NCBI GenBank assembly: GCA_002363125.1
Contig: DEWE01000013.1
Location: 21,399 to 50,953, forward strand
DNA from: Candidatus Saccharibacteria bacterium UBA3218
GTDB lineage: Bacteria > Patescibacteriota > Saccharimonadia > Saccharimonadales > Saccharimonadaceae
Length of the DNA stretch: 29,555 bases
Reading direction: 5' to 3'
Position 1 is the first letter of the stretch, and every line of letters starts with the position of its first letter. The notes beneath the pieces were generated by a model, which had not been told where the DNA came from, searched no databases, and worked only from the letters and a program-made list of their open reading frames with translations. The position numbers and the translations under genes were made by a program. Positions 7,816 through 15,393 of this stretch are shown here, piece by piece.

Positions 7816-8793
7816 ATGGAAAAAGAACCGTTTGATGTCTTTCTTTGGGCAAACGAAGTAGACGAGATAAAAAACAATGTATCGGCGGAATTGTTTTTGT
7901 TTAATAAAAATTACACCCCTTACAAAATAAAATATTCTGATAAATTAACTGGGGCGGTGAAGTCGATGTTTATGCAAGAAGCCGTACATTATATTATAGA
8001 GGAGGCCGACAAAGGCCTAGAATGTCGCGAATACGAGCGTGCCGATGGAGAAGAAAAGGTGATTTATCGTACTTCCCTGTCTAAAGTTGGTCGCGCTGAG
8101 ACTTTAATCCACCTGATTGAAAATGAGTATAAAGATATCGATTATTTTTCAGAAAATGAATATGATTTTAAGAAAGTAAAAGGTATTCTGGCAAAGTTTA
8201 CTTACCCTGGCGAAGAAGGCATGAAAACTTTCTATATTGCAAAACTTATCTCCGCATCTTCAGTATTAAAAGGTGCCCAATCTTGGGAAATCAATGGTGA
8301 GAGCTTCGAGCCTTTTTCGGCAGAAATTGCTCTAAAGATGCCAGATGATAATCAAGTTGCAATTGTAGATGGTGTAATTATTGTATTCAACCAAGCTAAA
8401 TTTGAAAATCTTTTTCAATACGACTACAAATCACAAGTACTCGCAGAGGCTAAAGCAAAAGAACTTACAGAAAAATATAAGTTATCTTTTGCAGAGGGGT
8501 TAACACTTGATTCCCTGCTTGCCGACAAGAAACCAATTCTCAAAAAAGTTCAGGCGATGGACATCGCTGAAGAAATGCCACAAGACAAATTGCTCGAATA
8601 TGCAGATGAAATGCAACTCGAACTCATGACGGACGATGATGGATCCATTATAATTATGGACGACAAAGATTTGACCATGTTTGTAAATCTTTTGAACGAA
8701 GATTACTATATATCGCCAGTAAATGGCAGGCGCTACGAGATTAAATCCAAAAAGTTACTCGGCGAGCCAGATGGTGAACCGCCAAGAGGCTAA
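7816..8793 (+). CDS. KwaB-like protein (DUF4868 family), possible antiphage component
   Basis: 325 aa, soluble, acidic. The C-terminal half fits the DUF4868 pattern: VAIVDGVIIVFNQAKFENLF (about residues 181-200), a helical stretch, then DDDGSIIIMDDKDLTMFVNLLNEDYYISPVNGRRYEIKSKK split over about 275-317, in which a long helix leads into a basic tail. KwaB of the two-gene Kiwa system carries this fold and binds DNA next to the membrane sensor KwaA. No KwaA-like multi-pass gene lies next to it, so this is a solitary homologue. It is flanked by a long AT-rich gap and a palindrome, consistent with a mobile cargo gene. Family assignment is by remembered pattern only; a Kiwa role is inference. Confidence 0.65.
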   Translation: MEKEPFDVFLWANEVDEIKNNVSAELFLFNKNYTPYKIKYSDKLTGAVKSMFMQEAVHYIIEEADKGLECREYERADGEEKVIYRTSLSKVGRAETLIHLIENEYKDIDYFSENEYDFKKVKGILAKFTYPGEEGMKTFYIAKLISASSVLKGAQSWEINGESFEPFSAEIALKMPDDNQVAIVDGVIIVFNQAKFENLFQYDYKSQVLAEAKAKELTEKYKLSFAEGLTLDSLLADKKPILKKVQAMDIAEEMPQDKLLEYADEMQLELMTDDDGSIIIMDDKDLTMFVNLLNEDYYISPVNGRRYEIKSKKLLGEPDGEPPRG

Positions 8794-8801
8794 ATTGTCC
8801 A

Positions 8802-8885
8802 TGAATTATGAGATAACCACTCTCGGGAGCGCTCCGGGGCGCTTGCCCAAGTCTTACTTCCTCGAGTCAGTTATCTCATAATTCA
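8802..8885. repeat. 84-bp palindrome between convergent genes
   Basis: Perfect 16-bp arms TGAATTATGAGATAAC (8802-8817) and its complement (8870-8885) enclose 52 bases that pair further (ACTC/GAGT; AGCGC/GCGCT). The right arm overlaps the last codons and TGA stop of the CYTH gene. There is no T-run on either side, so it is not a standard intrinsic terminator, though it may insulate the two convergent transcripts. Confidence 0.7.
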
Positions 8886-9406
8886 AAATACGCATTATCC
8901 ACGAAGTTGGATTCGCCAAGGGTTTCAAAAGTCCTTTTTAGATCATCTCTGGCTTCTTCTACTGAGTCGTTCTCGGCAAGATTCGATTCTATTTTTGCAT
9001 AATGACCATTAACGCCGTCTATCTTATCAAGATAAATATAGGTTTCATCGCCCATATCCAAAGTCTGACGACGACGAGAAACTTCGCCAGCTGGCTTAAA
9101 GCCAAGTTGCAAAATAATATTTACAGTTTTCTCGTAATCTTTAATGATGGTTTCTTCTACTACGTCGATACCGGAGTCTTCGATGTGGCGACGCAGAATC
9201 AAAGAATATTTTGGTGGCTTATCTACAGCTTTCATCTCGGTGCGCATCACAAGGCGTGGCAGATTCATGCCTCTTTTATAACCACGTGGCACATATACTC
9301 TATCATGTTGCCAAAAAATGGGAGAAAAGTCCAAATCAATATCAGAGAGCTTATCCTCAAACCTATCACGATTAGAAAGTTTGCACTTCAAAATTATCTT
9401 TTTCAT
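8876..9406 (-). CDS. CYTH-domain protein (CyaB/ThTPase-type triphosphate enzyme)
   Basis: 176 aa. CYTH proteins form a beta-tunnel that binds triphosphates through paired basic and acidic residues on alternate strands. Here alternation is visible in VMRTEMK (about 53-59), YSLILRRHIED (about 67-77), GEVSRRRQTLDM (about 107-118), YIYLDKIDGVNGHYAKIE (about 123-140). The canonical N-terminal ExExK is degenerate (LKCKLSN), so substrate is uncertain: adenylate cyclase class IV, thiamine triphosphatase or inorganic triphosphatase are all possible. Start at 9406 is supported by TATAAT placed exactly six bases upstream (leaderless). Converges on the KwaB-like gene across a palindrome. Confidence 0.75.
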   Translation of the reverse strand: MKKIILKCKLSNRDRFEDKLSDIDLDFSPIFWQHDRVYVPRGYKRGMNLPRLVMRTEMKAVDKPPKYSLILRRHIEDSGIDVVEETIIKDYEKTVNIILQLGFKPAGEVSRRRQTLDMGDETYIYLDKIDGVNGHYAKIESNLAENDSVEEARDDLKRTFETLGESNFVDNAYFEL

Positions 9407-9418
9407 AGCTTAATTATA
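9407..9418 (-). promoter_or_regulatory. Leaderless promoter of the CYTH gene
   Basis: Minus-strand TGCTATAAT with the hexamer at 9413-9418, six bases, then ATG at 9406. No ribosome site could fit. Confidence 0.75.
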
Positions 9419-9460
9419 GCATAGGCTGTAAATAAGGTAAGCATTAGCATATTTTAGAGG

Positions 9461-9490
9461 TTGAATTTTATTTTTAAATATGCCTATAAT
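9461..9490 (+). promoter_or_regulatory. Promoter of the orphan peptide transcript
   Basis: TTGAAT at 9461-9466, an 18-base spacer and TATAAT at 9485-9490. One of the few in the window with both a good -35 and a -10. Expected start near 9497. Confidence 0.75.
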
Positions 9491-9496
9491 GGCGGC

Positions 9497-9609
9497 GGGT
9501 TGACTTCGGAGTTTTAGTGGCCCTTTGTATAAATAGTAATATTTATACTGTGTGAGGTAGCCATTAAACAATCTTTCTAGGATGATTAGGTTACTAGGGA
9601 GGAGATGAA
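9497..9609 (+). ncRNA. Structured 5' leader that hides the peptide start site
   Basis: About 113 bases. A perfect hairpin GTATAAATA-GTAA-TATTTATAC lies at 9527-9548. TCTTTCTAG (9572-9580) can pair over nine bases (three G-U) with CTAGGGAGG (9594-9602), which contains the Shine-Dalgarno. Outside this, GCCATT (9560-9565) pairs with AATGGC (9609-9614), which contains the start codon. Ribosome site and start codon would thus both be folded away, as in RNA thermosensors or type I toxin mRNAs. Confidence 0.6.
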
Positions 9610-9687
9610 ATGGCCATAGAAATAAACCTTCTATGCATCATAATTCCAAGACGTAAATCTGTACCGAAGAAAAATCTAGCTAAGTAA
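9610..9687 (+). CDS. Orphan 25-aa peptide: hydrophobic core, basic tail
   Basis: The peptide begins MAIEINLLCIII, then turns basic (PRRKSVPKKNLAK). GGGAGGAGATGAA before the ATG is a near-perfect ribosome site with seven-base spacing. The gene has its own promoter (9461-9490), a folded leader and an intrinsic terminator (9712-9738), with no other gene on the transcript. A perfect 10-bp hairpin, CTAGCTAAGT-AAAC-ACTTAGCTAG (9676-9699), covers the last codons and the TAA. Small hydrophobic-then-basic peptides with sequestered starts resemble type I toxins, but no antisense RNA promoter is evident. No family recognised; function unknown. Confidence 0.6.
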   Translation: MAIEINLLCIIIPRRKSVPKKNLAK

Positions 9688-9711
9688 ACACTTAGCTAGA
9701 ACAACCCATTC

Positions 9712-9741
9712 AGAAAAAGCTTCCTAGGGGCTTTTTCTTTA
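9712..9741. terminator. Bidirectional terminator between orphan peptide and recJ
   Basis: AGAAAAAGC (9712-9720), an eight-to-nine-base loop with CCTAGG, GCTTTTTCT (9730-9738), followed by TTT. The A/T-rich arms give a T-run in both directions, so it can end the peptide transcript and the recJ transcript. Confidence 0.75.
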
Positions 9742-9754
9742 TGTTTCTATAATA

Positions 9755-11371
9755 TCATATCACATCAATATCTACAATTCTGGCTTCGACAGATTTTACG
9801 CCGTTGTAATCGTTCTCGATAAGTTTGATTAGCGGGGATATTTTGTCCTCTGGACCAAGGGTGAACCAAGTGTCTGGAGCAAAGAAAGCGATTAATTTTA
9901 GATTGTGACCTTTTTGATCTTTTATGTCTATACGAAGATGATTTTGGTCTGCCCCCATACGAGAAACATTGATAATATCCGCGTCGCAAATACGAAAAAT
10001 TGGCTCTTCGTTCCCTGCGCCAAAAGGCTCTAAAAGTTTCAATTCCTTGAGGAAACCCAGAGAAAAATCAGATAGGTCATATATATCAAGATCCGCATGA
10101 TTTTTAAAGTATTGTTCTTGGTTTGAAAGATGCAAATCTTTATAATATTGGTTGATTTTTTCGCGAAATTCATAAAGATGTTTACTGTCTACGCGCACGC
10201 CGGCTGCACCGGCATGACCGCCACCGTCTATGATAGAATCCTTAACGAAATTTAGGGCGTCAGCAAGATTAAAATCGCCAAAACTTCGCCCAGAACCTTT
10301 GAAAATGCCGTTTTCTATCTCTGTTAAAACAAAAGTTGGGCGCCTGTAATCTTCCGTCAAACGCCCGGCAATAATACCTAATATTCCTTCGTGCCAATTC
10401 CCAGTCTCTATAATTACTGGGTCATCTGGTATTCCCTTGTTAGAGATTTCTTTTATGGCTTTTTGCTGCTCAGTTTTGCGCTTTTTGTTAAGTTCTTCTA
10501 GTTGCTCAGCAAGAGTGGCCGCCTCGGTGGGAGACTTGGTACGGAGCAATTTTAGAGAAATTTCGGCAGAATCCAGACGACCGGCAGCATTAAGCCGAGG
10601 GCCAATTTGAAACCCAATGCTCTCTGAGGTTAAATTTTTTACTCGAGCTTTCTTCATTAATTCTTTTAATCCAGCACGGCGAGTTTTCTCTAAAACTTTG
10701 AGACCATAATAACCTAAAATACGATTTTCGCCGGTAAGTACCATATTGTCACAAATAGTACCAATTAATACTAGATCTAAAAGCCATTTTTCTTGGCCAG
10801 CAGGAACAAGGCCTTTTTTGACTAGCCCTTGAGCTAGCTTGAATGCCACACCTACGCCGGCTAATTTCTTCAGATTATCATCTTGAGAATCTGGGCGTTT
10901 TGGATTAATTACGGATAGGGCCTCTGGTAAATTATTATCACATTCGTGGTGATCGGTTACGATAGTGTCTATATTTAAAGCATTTAGCTCATCTATAATG
11001 GCGTGGTTACGAGAACCGCAATCTACAGTGATGATTAGATCTATCTTCTTATTTTTGGCAAACGTAATCAGGCGCGAACTCATACCATAACCATCCGCAA
11101 AACGATCTGGGAGCATAATGTCGATATTCTTTGGCAAAACTCCGGCAAGCTCTAGAGCATTTGCCATCAGGGTACTTGCCGTAACTCCATCTACATCATA
11201 ATCGCCATAAATAAGGATTTTCTCGTTATTTTCTATGGCTATTTTAATTCTATCTACGGCTTTTTCTAGGTCGGAAAGTACAAATGGATCAGTAAGATCC
11301 TCATATTTTAGATTCAAAAAAGAATGATCCAGCCCACGCGACTCCAGTAAGCGTTCAAATAATTTACTCAT
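9755..11371 (-). CDS. recJ: Single-stranded-DNA 5'-3' exonuclease RecJ
   Basis: 538 aa from the ATG at 11371. RecJ degrades ssDNA 5' to 3' in recombination and mismatch repair. DHH-family motifs: YGDYDVDGVTAS (about residue 56), TVDCGSRNHA, VTDHHE (about 145), and GRLNAAGRLDSAEISLKLL (about 265); the DHHA1 domain ends in GGGHAGAAGVRV (about 385), followed by the C-terminal OB-type domain. An in-frame ATG 17 codons upstream would overlap the winged-helix gene; the 11371 start, two bases after that gene's TAA, is preferred, though its ribosome site is weak. Probably co-transcribed with the winged-helix gene. Confidence 0.93.
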   Translation of the reverse strand: MSKLFERLLESRGLDHSFLNLKYEDLTDPFVLSDLEKAVDRIKIAIENNEKILIYGDYDVDGVTASTLMANALELAGVLPKNIDIMLPDRFADGYGMSSRLITFAKNKKIDLIITVDCGSRNHAIIDELNALNIDTIVTDHHECDNNLPEALSVINPKRPDSQDDNLKKLAGVGVAFKLAQGLVKKGLVPAGQEKWLLDLVLIGTICDNMVLTGENRILGYYGLKVLEKTRRAGLKELMKKARVKNLTSESIGFQIGPRLNAAGRLDSAEISLKLLRTKSPTEAATLAEQLEELNKKRKTEQQKAIKEISNKGIPDDPVIIETGNWHEGILGIIAGRLTEDYRRPTFVLTEIENGIFKGSGRSFGDFNLADALNFVKDSIIDGGGHAGAAGVRVDSKHLYEFREKINQYYKDLHLSNQEQYFKNHADLDIYDLSDFSLGFLKELKLLEPFGAGNEEPIFRICDADIINVSRMGADQNHLRIDIKDQKGHNLKLIAFFAPDTWFTLGPEDKISPLIKLIENDYNGVKSVEARIVDIDVI

Positions 11372-11372
11372 T

Positions 11373-11663
11373 TTAACCGATAGTTTTGCTAGGTTTATTT
11401 CCCTTTTGACTCTTAATAACAATACTTTGGAGCTCTTTTAAAATAGGAAATTGTTTGTTGGTTTGATAAATTTTGGTCTTACCTTTTTTGGTGACGGTAA
11501 GGAATTTGCCCTCGGCCATGCGGTTTAATTCCCTTTGGATGTTGCCTGGGTCCTCTTTGATTAGCTTCGCAAGACCGCGCACATGGGTTTTGAAATCTGG
11601 GTATTTGGCAAAAACTACAATAATTTTTCGACGCACCCTAGAAGTGACAAATATATCTAACAT
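11373..11663 (-). CDS. ArsR-like winged-helix DNA-binding protein
   Basis: 96 aa. Helix-turn-helix layout: RRKIIVVFAKYPD, VRGLAKLIKEDPGNIQRELNRMAE (recognition helix about residues 35-50), then the wing KFLTVTKKGKTKIYQTNKQFP. This pattern (a SxxRxKIL helix followed by YQTNKxFP) is common in small archaeal and CPR transcription regulators. No metal-binding cysteines and no ligand domain, so the signal is unknown. GCGAGGTAAT precedes the ATG and an extended TGCTATAAT (11686-11691) lies 22 bases upstream. First gene before recJ and divergent from priA; it may regulate this shared promoter region. Confidence 0.75.
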   Translation of the reverse strand: MLDIFVTSRVRRKIIVVFAKYPDFKTHVRGLAKLIKEDPGNIQRELNRMAEGKFLTVTKKGKTKIYQTNKQFPILKELQSIVIKSQKGNKPSKTIG

Positions 11664-11685
11664 ATTACCTCGCTTAACTTACTCT

Positions 11686-11740
11686 ATTATAGCATAATAA
11701 TAGTAAAAATTACAACAGTTTATTATGATATAATTAAGGC
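11686..11740. promoter_or_regulatory. Divergent promoters: winged-helix/recJ (minus) and priA (plus)
   Basis: Minus: TGCTATAAT, hexamer 11686-11691, leader with ribosome site GAGGTAAT. Plus: TGATATAAT, hexamer 11729-11734, then exactly six bases and the priA ATG at 11741 (leaderless). The two -10 boxes are 37 bases apart, so the promoters must share or compete for upstream contacts. Confidence 0.75.
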
Positions 11741-13687
11741 ATGTTTTATGAGGTAATAGCTGGGAGGATGTTTGGCAAGGGTGATGGGGTGTTGACTTAC
11801 GAGAGTGATGCTTCCCTGTTGCCTGGGCAGATTGTGCAAATTCCCATTGGACGCAGTATAGCCGTTGGAATTATCGATAAAAAAGTTGCGCAACCAGATT
11901 TCGCGACCAAAAAAATTCTGAAAGTTTTGTATTCAACGCCACTACCAAAGCACTTAATCGCCACCGCAAAGTTCGTGGCGGAATATTACCAAGTGCCAAT
12001 CTCCAGTACTCTAGGGCTGATCTTGCCAACTGGGGTAGATAAAAAGCGTCGAAAAACCGAACAAATGTTCGGTGATAAATTAAAAACCGAACATGGTGCG
12101 GAATCGCCGCAAATTCCGCTCAACCAGGCCCAGAAAAACGCCCTAAAAGCCCTAAAAACGGCTCCAGGAGCCACGAAACTACTTCATGGCGTTACCGGAA
12201 GCGGAAAAACCAATATATACCTAGAAATGGCTAAAAATGCCCTAAAAGCGCAAAAATCCACCGTGCTTTTGGTACCAGAAATAGCTTTAACTAGCCAACT
12301 TGTTCGGGTTTTTGGTGAATATTTTAGCGATAGTGTGGTCCTAATCCACTCAAAACAAACAGAGGCGGAGCGGCATTTGATTTTTAATTCCCTCCTAGAA
12401 ACAGAGAGACCAAAAATCGTCATTGGGCCACGTTCTGCCCTGTTTGCACCCCTGAAAGACCTCGGTTTAATTATCATAGATGAAGAACATGAATCTACCT
12501 ATCATCAGGAAAATGCGCCAAAGTACTCTGCAATTAGGGTGGCGAGTTTTATGGCTCAAAATCTAGATATTCCTCTGATTTTAGGCTCTGCTACCCCTAT
12601 GGTAGAAGATTATTATCTGGCTGATAAAAAAGGCTCTTTAGTGAAACTCACCGAAAAAGCTAAAGATGCAGCTATAAAGCCAGAGATACAGATAATAGAT
12701 TTTAAAAAACGCGAAGATTTTAGTAAAAATCGTTATTTTAGTAATCCTCTCCTTGAGGCAATAAAAAACAACTTAGAAAATGGGCGACAAACGCTGATTT
12801 TTCATAATCGTAGGGGTTCTGCTCCTCTTACGATCTGCGAGAATTGTGGCGAAGAGATGCTTTGCCCGAACTGTTATCTACCCCTTACGCTTCATGCTGA
12901 CGCCTATGAGCTAGTTTGCCATACCTGTGGGCATAAGGAGCGGGTGCCATTAAACTGCCCTAAATGTGGCACTCCTGGGATCCTACATAAAGGTTTTGGC
13001 ACAAAGCTGCTCGAAAGCGAGCTAAAAAAATTGTTCCCTAAGGCACGAATCAGGCGCTTTGATGCTGATAATAAAAAGGACGAGGGGCTTGATGCGATAT
13101 ATACAGAGGTACATGATGGCGATGTAGATATACTTGTGGGTACGCAAACCTTGGCGAAGGGTCTGGATTTGCCAAAATTAGCTACCGTGGGGGTGGCGCA
13201 GGCAGATGCTGGGTTAAATTTGCCAGACTTCATGGCAGAAGAGCGGACTTTTCAGCTACTTACCCAGGTAATTGGAAGAGTGGGGCGTGGGCATACAGAT
13301 ACGGCGGAGGTATTTATTCAGACTTTTCGCCCAGATAGCCAGGTGATAAATTTTGCCACAAAGTTAGATTATGATAGATTTTATGATTATGTGATCAAAA
13401 AACGGCGCAAAGCTGGGTTCCCGCCGTTCATGTTTGTAGCAAAACTAGAAATTACTATGAAAACAGAGGCTACAGTACTAAAAAAGGTACGCGAAACTGC
13501 AAAGAAATTGCAAAATAATAGTAGATTATTAGTATCGCCCCCGATGCCGGCATTTCACGAGCGAACTTCTAGGGGTTACACCTGGCAAATTATTGTGCGC
13601 GCGAAATCACGCAAGGCTCTAGTGGAAGCTTGCCAAGGATTAGACCCGAATTTTCATGTAACCTTTGACCCGATAGGATTATTGTAA
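11741..13687 (+). CDS. priA: Primosomal replication-restart helicase PriA
   Basis: 648 aa. PriA recognises stalled forks and reloads the replicative helicase. Walker A is GVTGSGKTNIYLEM (about residue 150), Walker B DEEH (about 247), then GSATPMVEDYYL, and helicase motif VI in TQVIGRVGRG (about 520). Zinc sites are eight cysteines: CENCGEEMLCPNC (about 367-379) and CHTCG...CPKCG (about 393-412). The N-terminal 3'-DNA-binding domain (about 1-105) is short, as in other CPR PriA. TATAAT lies six bases before the ATG, so no ribosome site. Its last codons carry the -35 of def. Confidence 0.94.
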   Translation: MFYEVIAGRMFGKGDGVLTYESDASLLPGQIVQIPIGRSIAVGIIDKKVAQPDFATKKILKVLYSTPLPKHLIATAKFVAEYYQVPISSTLGLILPTGVDKKRRKTEQMFGDKLKTEHGAESPQIPLNQAQKNALKALKTAPGATKLLHGVTGSGKTNIYLEMAKNALKAQKSTVLLVPEIALTSQLVRVFGEYFSDSVVLIHSKQTEAERHLIFNSLLETERPKIVIGPRSALFAPLKDLGLIIIDEEHESTYHQENAPKYSAIRVASFMAQNLDIPLILGSATPMVEDYYLADKKGSLVKLTEKAKDAAIKPEIQIIDFKKREDFSKNRYFSNPLLEAIKNNLENGRQTLIFHNRRGSAPLTICENCGEEMLCPNCYLPLTLHADAYELVCHTCGHKERVPLNCPKCGTPGILHKGFGTKLLESELKKLFPKARIRRFDADNKKDEGLDAIYTEVHDGDVDILVGTQTLAKGLDLPKLATVGVAQADAGLNLPDFMAEERTFQLLTQVIGRVGRGHTDTAEVFIQTFRPDSQVINFATKLDYDRFYDYVIKKRRKAGFPPFMFVAKLEITMKTEATVLKKVRETAKKLQNNSRLLVSPPMPAFHERTSRGYTWQIIVRAKSRKALVEACQGLDPNFHVTFDPIGLL

Positions 13688-13716
13688 TCCTCATCTGTTT
13701 ATGTTATAATAAGCTT
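13682..13716 (+). promoter_or_regulatory. Leaderless promoter of def-fmt
   Basis: TTGTAA (13682-13687, overlapping the priA stop), 17-base spacer, extended TGTTATAAT (hexamer 13705-13710), six bases, ATG at 13717. Confidence 0.8.
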
Positions 13717-14289
13717 ATGAAAATCATCACCACGCCGGATCCGCGGCTCAGGGAGAAGTCAGAAAAAGTTAGTAGAATCGACGATGAAATCCTCGATATT
13801 ATTAAGAATATGCGAAAGCTATCCCTAGATTGGGAGAAAGAGCACCCATATGAGCTCTCTGCGGCGATGGCGGCGCCACAGATGGGTGTGAATAAGCGAA
13901 TCATCATCGTGCGTGATGATATGTCTGATAAATCCAACGCCACTTTTACAGCTCTGATTAATCCAGAGGTAATAAAAGCCGAGGGTAAGATAAAAACAGA
14001 TTATGAAGGCTGTCTCTCGGTGCCGTCTATTTACGGGATGGTGCCTCGTGCTACTAAGGTGCGCGTAAAGGCAAAATTGGAGGACGGTACAGAGGTGCGT
14101 CTCAAGGCTACCGATGAGCTAGCCAGGACTTTGCTCCATGAGATAGACCATTTGGATGGTATTTTGTTTATAGATCATATTAAGGGCAAAAAAGATGCTT
14201 TCTACGAGATGAACGACAAAGGCGACTTAGAACCTGTAGATTACGACAAAAAAATCGCTAATAATAAGAAGTTATTCCCTGATGAATAA
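13717..14289 (+). CDS. def: Peptide deformylase
   Basis: 190 aa. Removes the formyl group from nascent N-termini with a bound metal. The three family motifs are present: AAMAAPQMGV (motif 1, glycine replaced by A/M, about residue 48), EGCLSVP (cysteine metal ligand, about 96) and HEIDHLDG (about 142, two histidine ligands and the catalytic glutamate). Starts six bases after TATAAT, hence leaderless. Its last eight bases overlap the fmt start, giving a formylation/deformylation operon. Tail after the HExxH helix is charged and of unknown role. Confidence 0.96.
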   Translation: MKIITTPDPRLREKSEKVSRIDDEILDIIKNMRKLSLDWEKEHPYELSAAMAAPQMGVNKRIIIVRDDMSDKSNATFTALINPEVIKAEGKIKTDYEGCLSVPSIYGMVPRATKVRVKAKLEDGTEVRLKATDELARTLLHEIDHLDGILFIDHIKGKKDAFYEMNDKGDLEPVDYDKKIANNKKLFPDE

Positions 14290-15058
14290 GATAATTTTCT
14301 TTGGTAACGGGCTTCTCGCAGATGCGGCGTTAAAAGTACTGGAACAGAAGTTTGAGGTAGTTTTTCATGCTCGCACGAAGGAGGATCTAGAGAAAGTTAA
14401 AGAGATAAAAAAAGAGATCCCAGAAGCACACGGGGTTTTAGCGAGCTTTGGAGTGATAATACGCGAGGACGTGCTGGATTTGTTCGAGCCAGAGGGGATT
14501 TTGAACATCCATCCTTCCCTTTTACCACTCTATAGGGGCGCATCACCGATAGAGAGCGCAATTTTGGCCGGTGATACGGATTTTTCTGTATCTATCATGA
14601 AATTGGTAAAGGCCATGGATGCTGGGCCGGTTTACTACCAAGCTACGCTATCTGATTTACCTCTTGTAAAAAGCGAAATATACGAGGCTCTAGCTACCGC
14701 TGGAGCAGAGTGGATCTGTGATAATTTAGATAACCTACCTACTCTTAAAGAACAAGATGGCTCAAAAGCAACTTTTTGCGGAAAATTAGATAAATCTATG
14801 AGTGTTTTACATCCAGAAACAGAGAGCGCGGAAAAAATCTATCGCAAAATTGTGGCTTTTCAGGGCTTTCCAAAAGCCAAATATGCTTTTTACGGCAAAA
14901 ATTGCGCCATATTAGAGGCGCATATATGTAAGTCTGGTGAGACGGCGGTTTTGCCTCTTCCCTGTGCTGACGGGCAGATTATCGCGGTTGACAGATTACA
15001 ACCAGACGGTAAAAAACCGATGGATGCAAAATCATTTTTGAACGGATACGCTAAATAA
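14282..15058 (+). CDS. fmt: Methionyl-tRNA formyltransferase (compact)
   Basis: 258 aa, against about 310 usual. Fmt formylates Met-tRNAi with 10-formyl-THF. Catalytic block is clear: GILNIHPSLLPLYRGASPIESAI split across about residues 79-101 (the Asn-His pair and SLLPxYRG), then GDTDFSVSIMKLVKAMDAGPVY. The C-terminal OB domain (about 165-258) ends in the family pattern DRLQPDGKKPM. The shortening is in the N-terminal Rossmann part, between the first strand and ASFGVII. ATG overlaps the end of def. Its end overlaps the convergent DUF5663-like gene by eight bases. Confidence 0.92.
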   Translation: MNKIIFFGNGLLADAALKVLEQKFEVVFHARTKEDLEKVKEIKKEIPEAHGVLASFGVIIREDVLDLFEPEGILNIHPSLLPLYRGASPIESAILAGDTDFSVSIMKLVKAMDAGPVYYQATLSDLPLVKSEIYEALATAGAEWICDNLDNLPTLKEQDGSKATFCGKLDKSMSVLHPETESAEKIYRKIVAFQGFPKAKYAFYGKNCAILEAHICKSGETAVLPLPCADGQIIAVDRLQPDGKKPMDAKSFLNGYAK

Positions 15059-15338
15059 TCTTGTCGCGATTGGCGCGAATTTCTTCTTTGATTTCGGCAA
15101 TGGTGCGAGTAACAATCTCTCGGTAATCTGGGCGATTTTTTTCTAGCCATTTAGTAGCTTCGGATTGGTCGGTAATCATATCAAATTCATTCAGCTGAAC
15201 TTCGGTGAGACCCCTTGAAATGCGCTCACCAATGCGAACTTCTAGCTCTTCTTGGACATAGTCCAAAAAATCTTGTTTCTCGCCTTCTGGCATTGCAGAG
15301 AGGCCTACTTCTTGCAAAAATTTATCGTCGAGCTGCAT
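15051..15338 (-). CDS. DUF5663-like small protein, copy 1
   Basis: 95 aa, soluble, acidic, helical. It shares a pattern with the 22643-22945 product: a hydrophobic N-terminus, MPEGEK, helices, LTEVQLNEFDMITDQ, a TKWL tryptophan motif, NRPDYREIV, and a charged tail. DUF5663 is common in CPR genomes; function unknown. The ATG has a GGAG site (AAGGAGTATAA) and an extended TGCTATTAT box (15356-15361). Its TAG overlaps the fmt stop region. It has no operon partner here, whereas copy 2 is followed by a 967-aa protein. Confidence 0.7.
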   Translation of the reverse strand: MQLDDKFLQEVGLSAMPEGEKQDFLDYVQEELEVRIGERISRGLTEVQLNEFDMITDQSEATKWLEKNRPDYREIVTRTIAEIKEEIRANRDKII

Positions 15339-15393
15339 TTATACTCCTTATGCTAATAATAGCATATATCGTAATTTTTTGAAACACAACTTG

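Noticed and set aside
7671..7877. 68-aa minus-strand ORF overlapping the KwaB-like start
   Set aside because: No ribosome site, it runs across the KwaB-like promoter, and its composition is that of AT-rich non-coding DNA.
8802..8885. Integron attC site
   Set aside because: Neither arm carries the GTTRRRY/RYYYAAC core pattern and there is no integrase.
11372..11422. Upstream extension of RecJ (17 codons)
   Set aside because: It would overlap the winged-helix gene by 50 bases and the extra residues are not RecJ-like.
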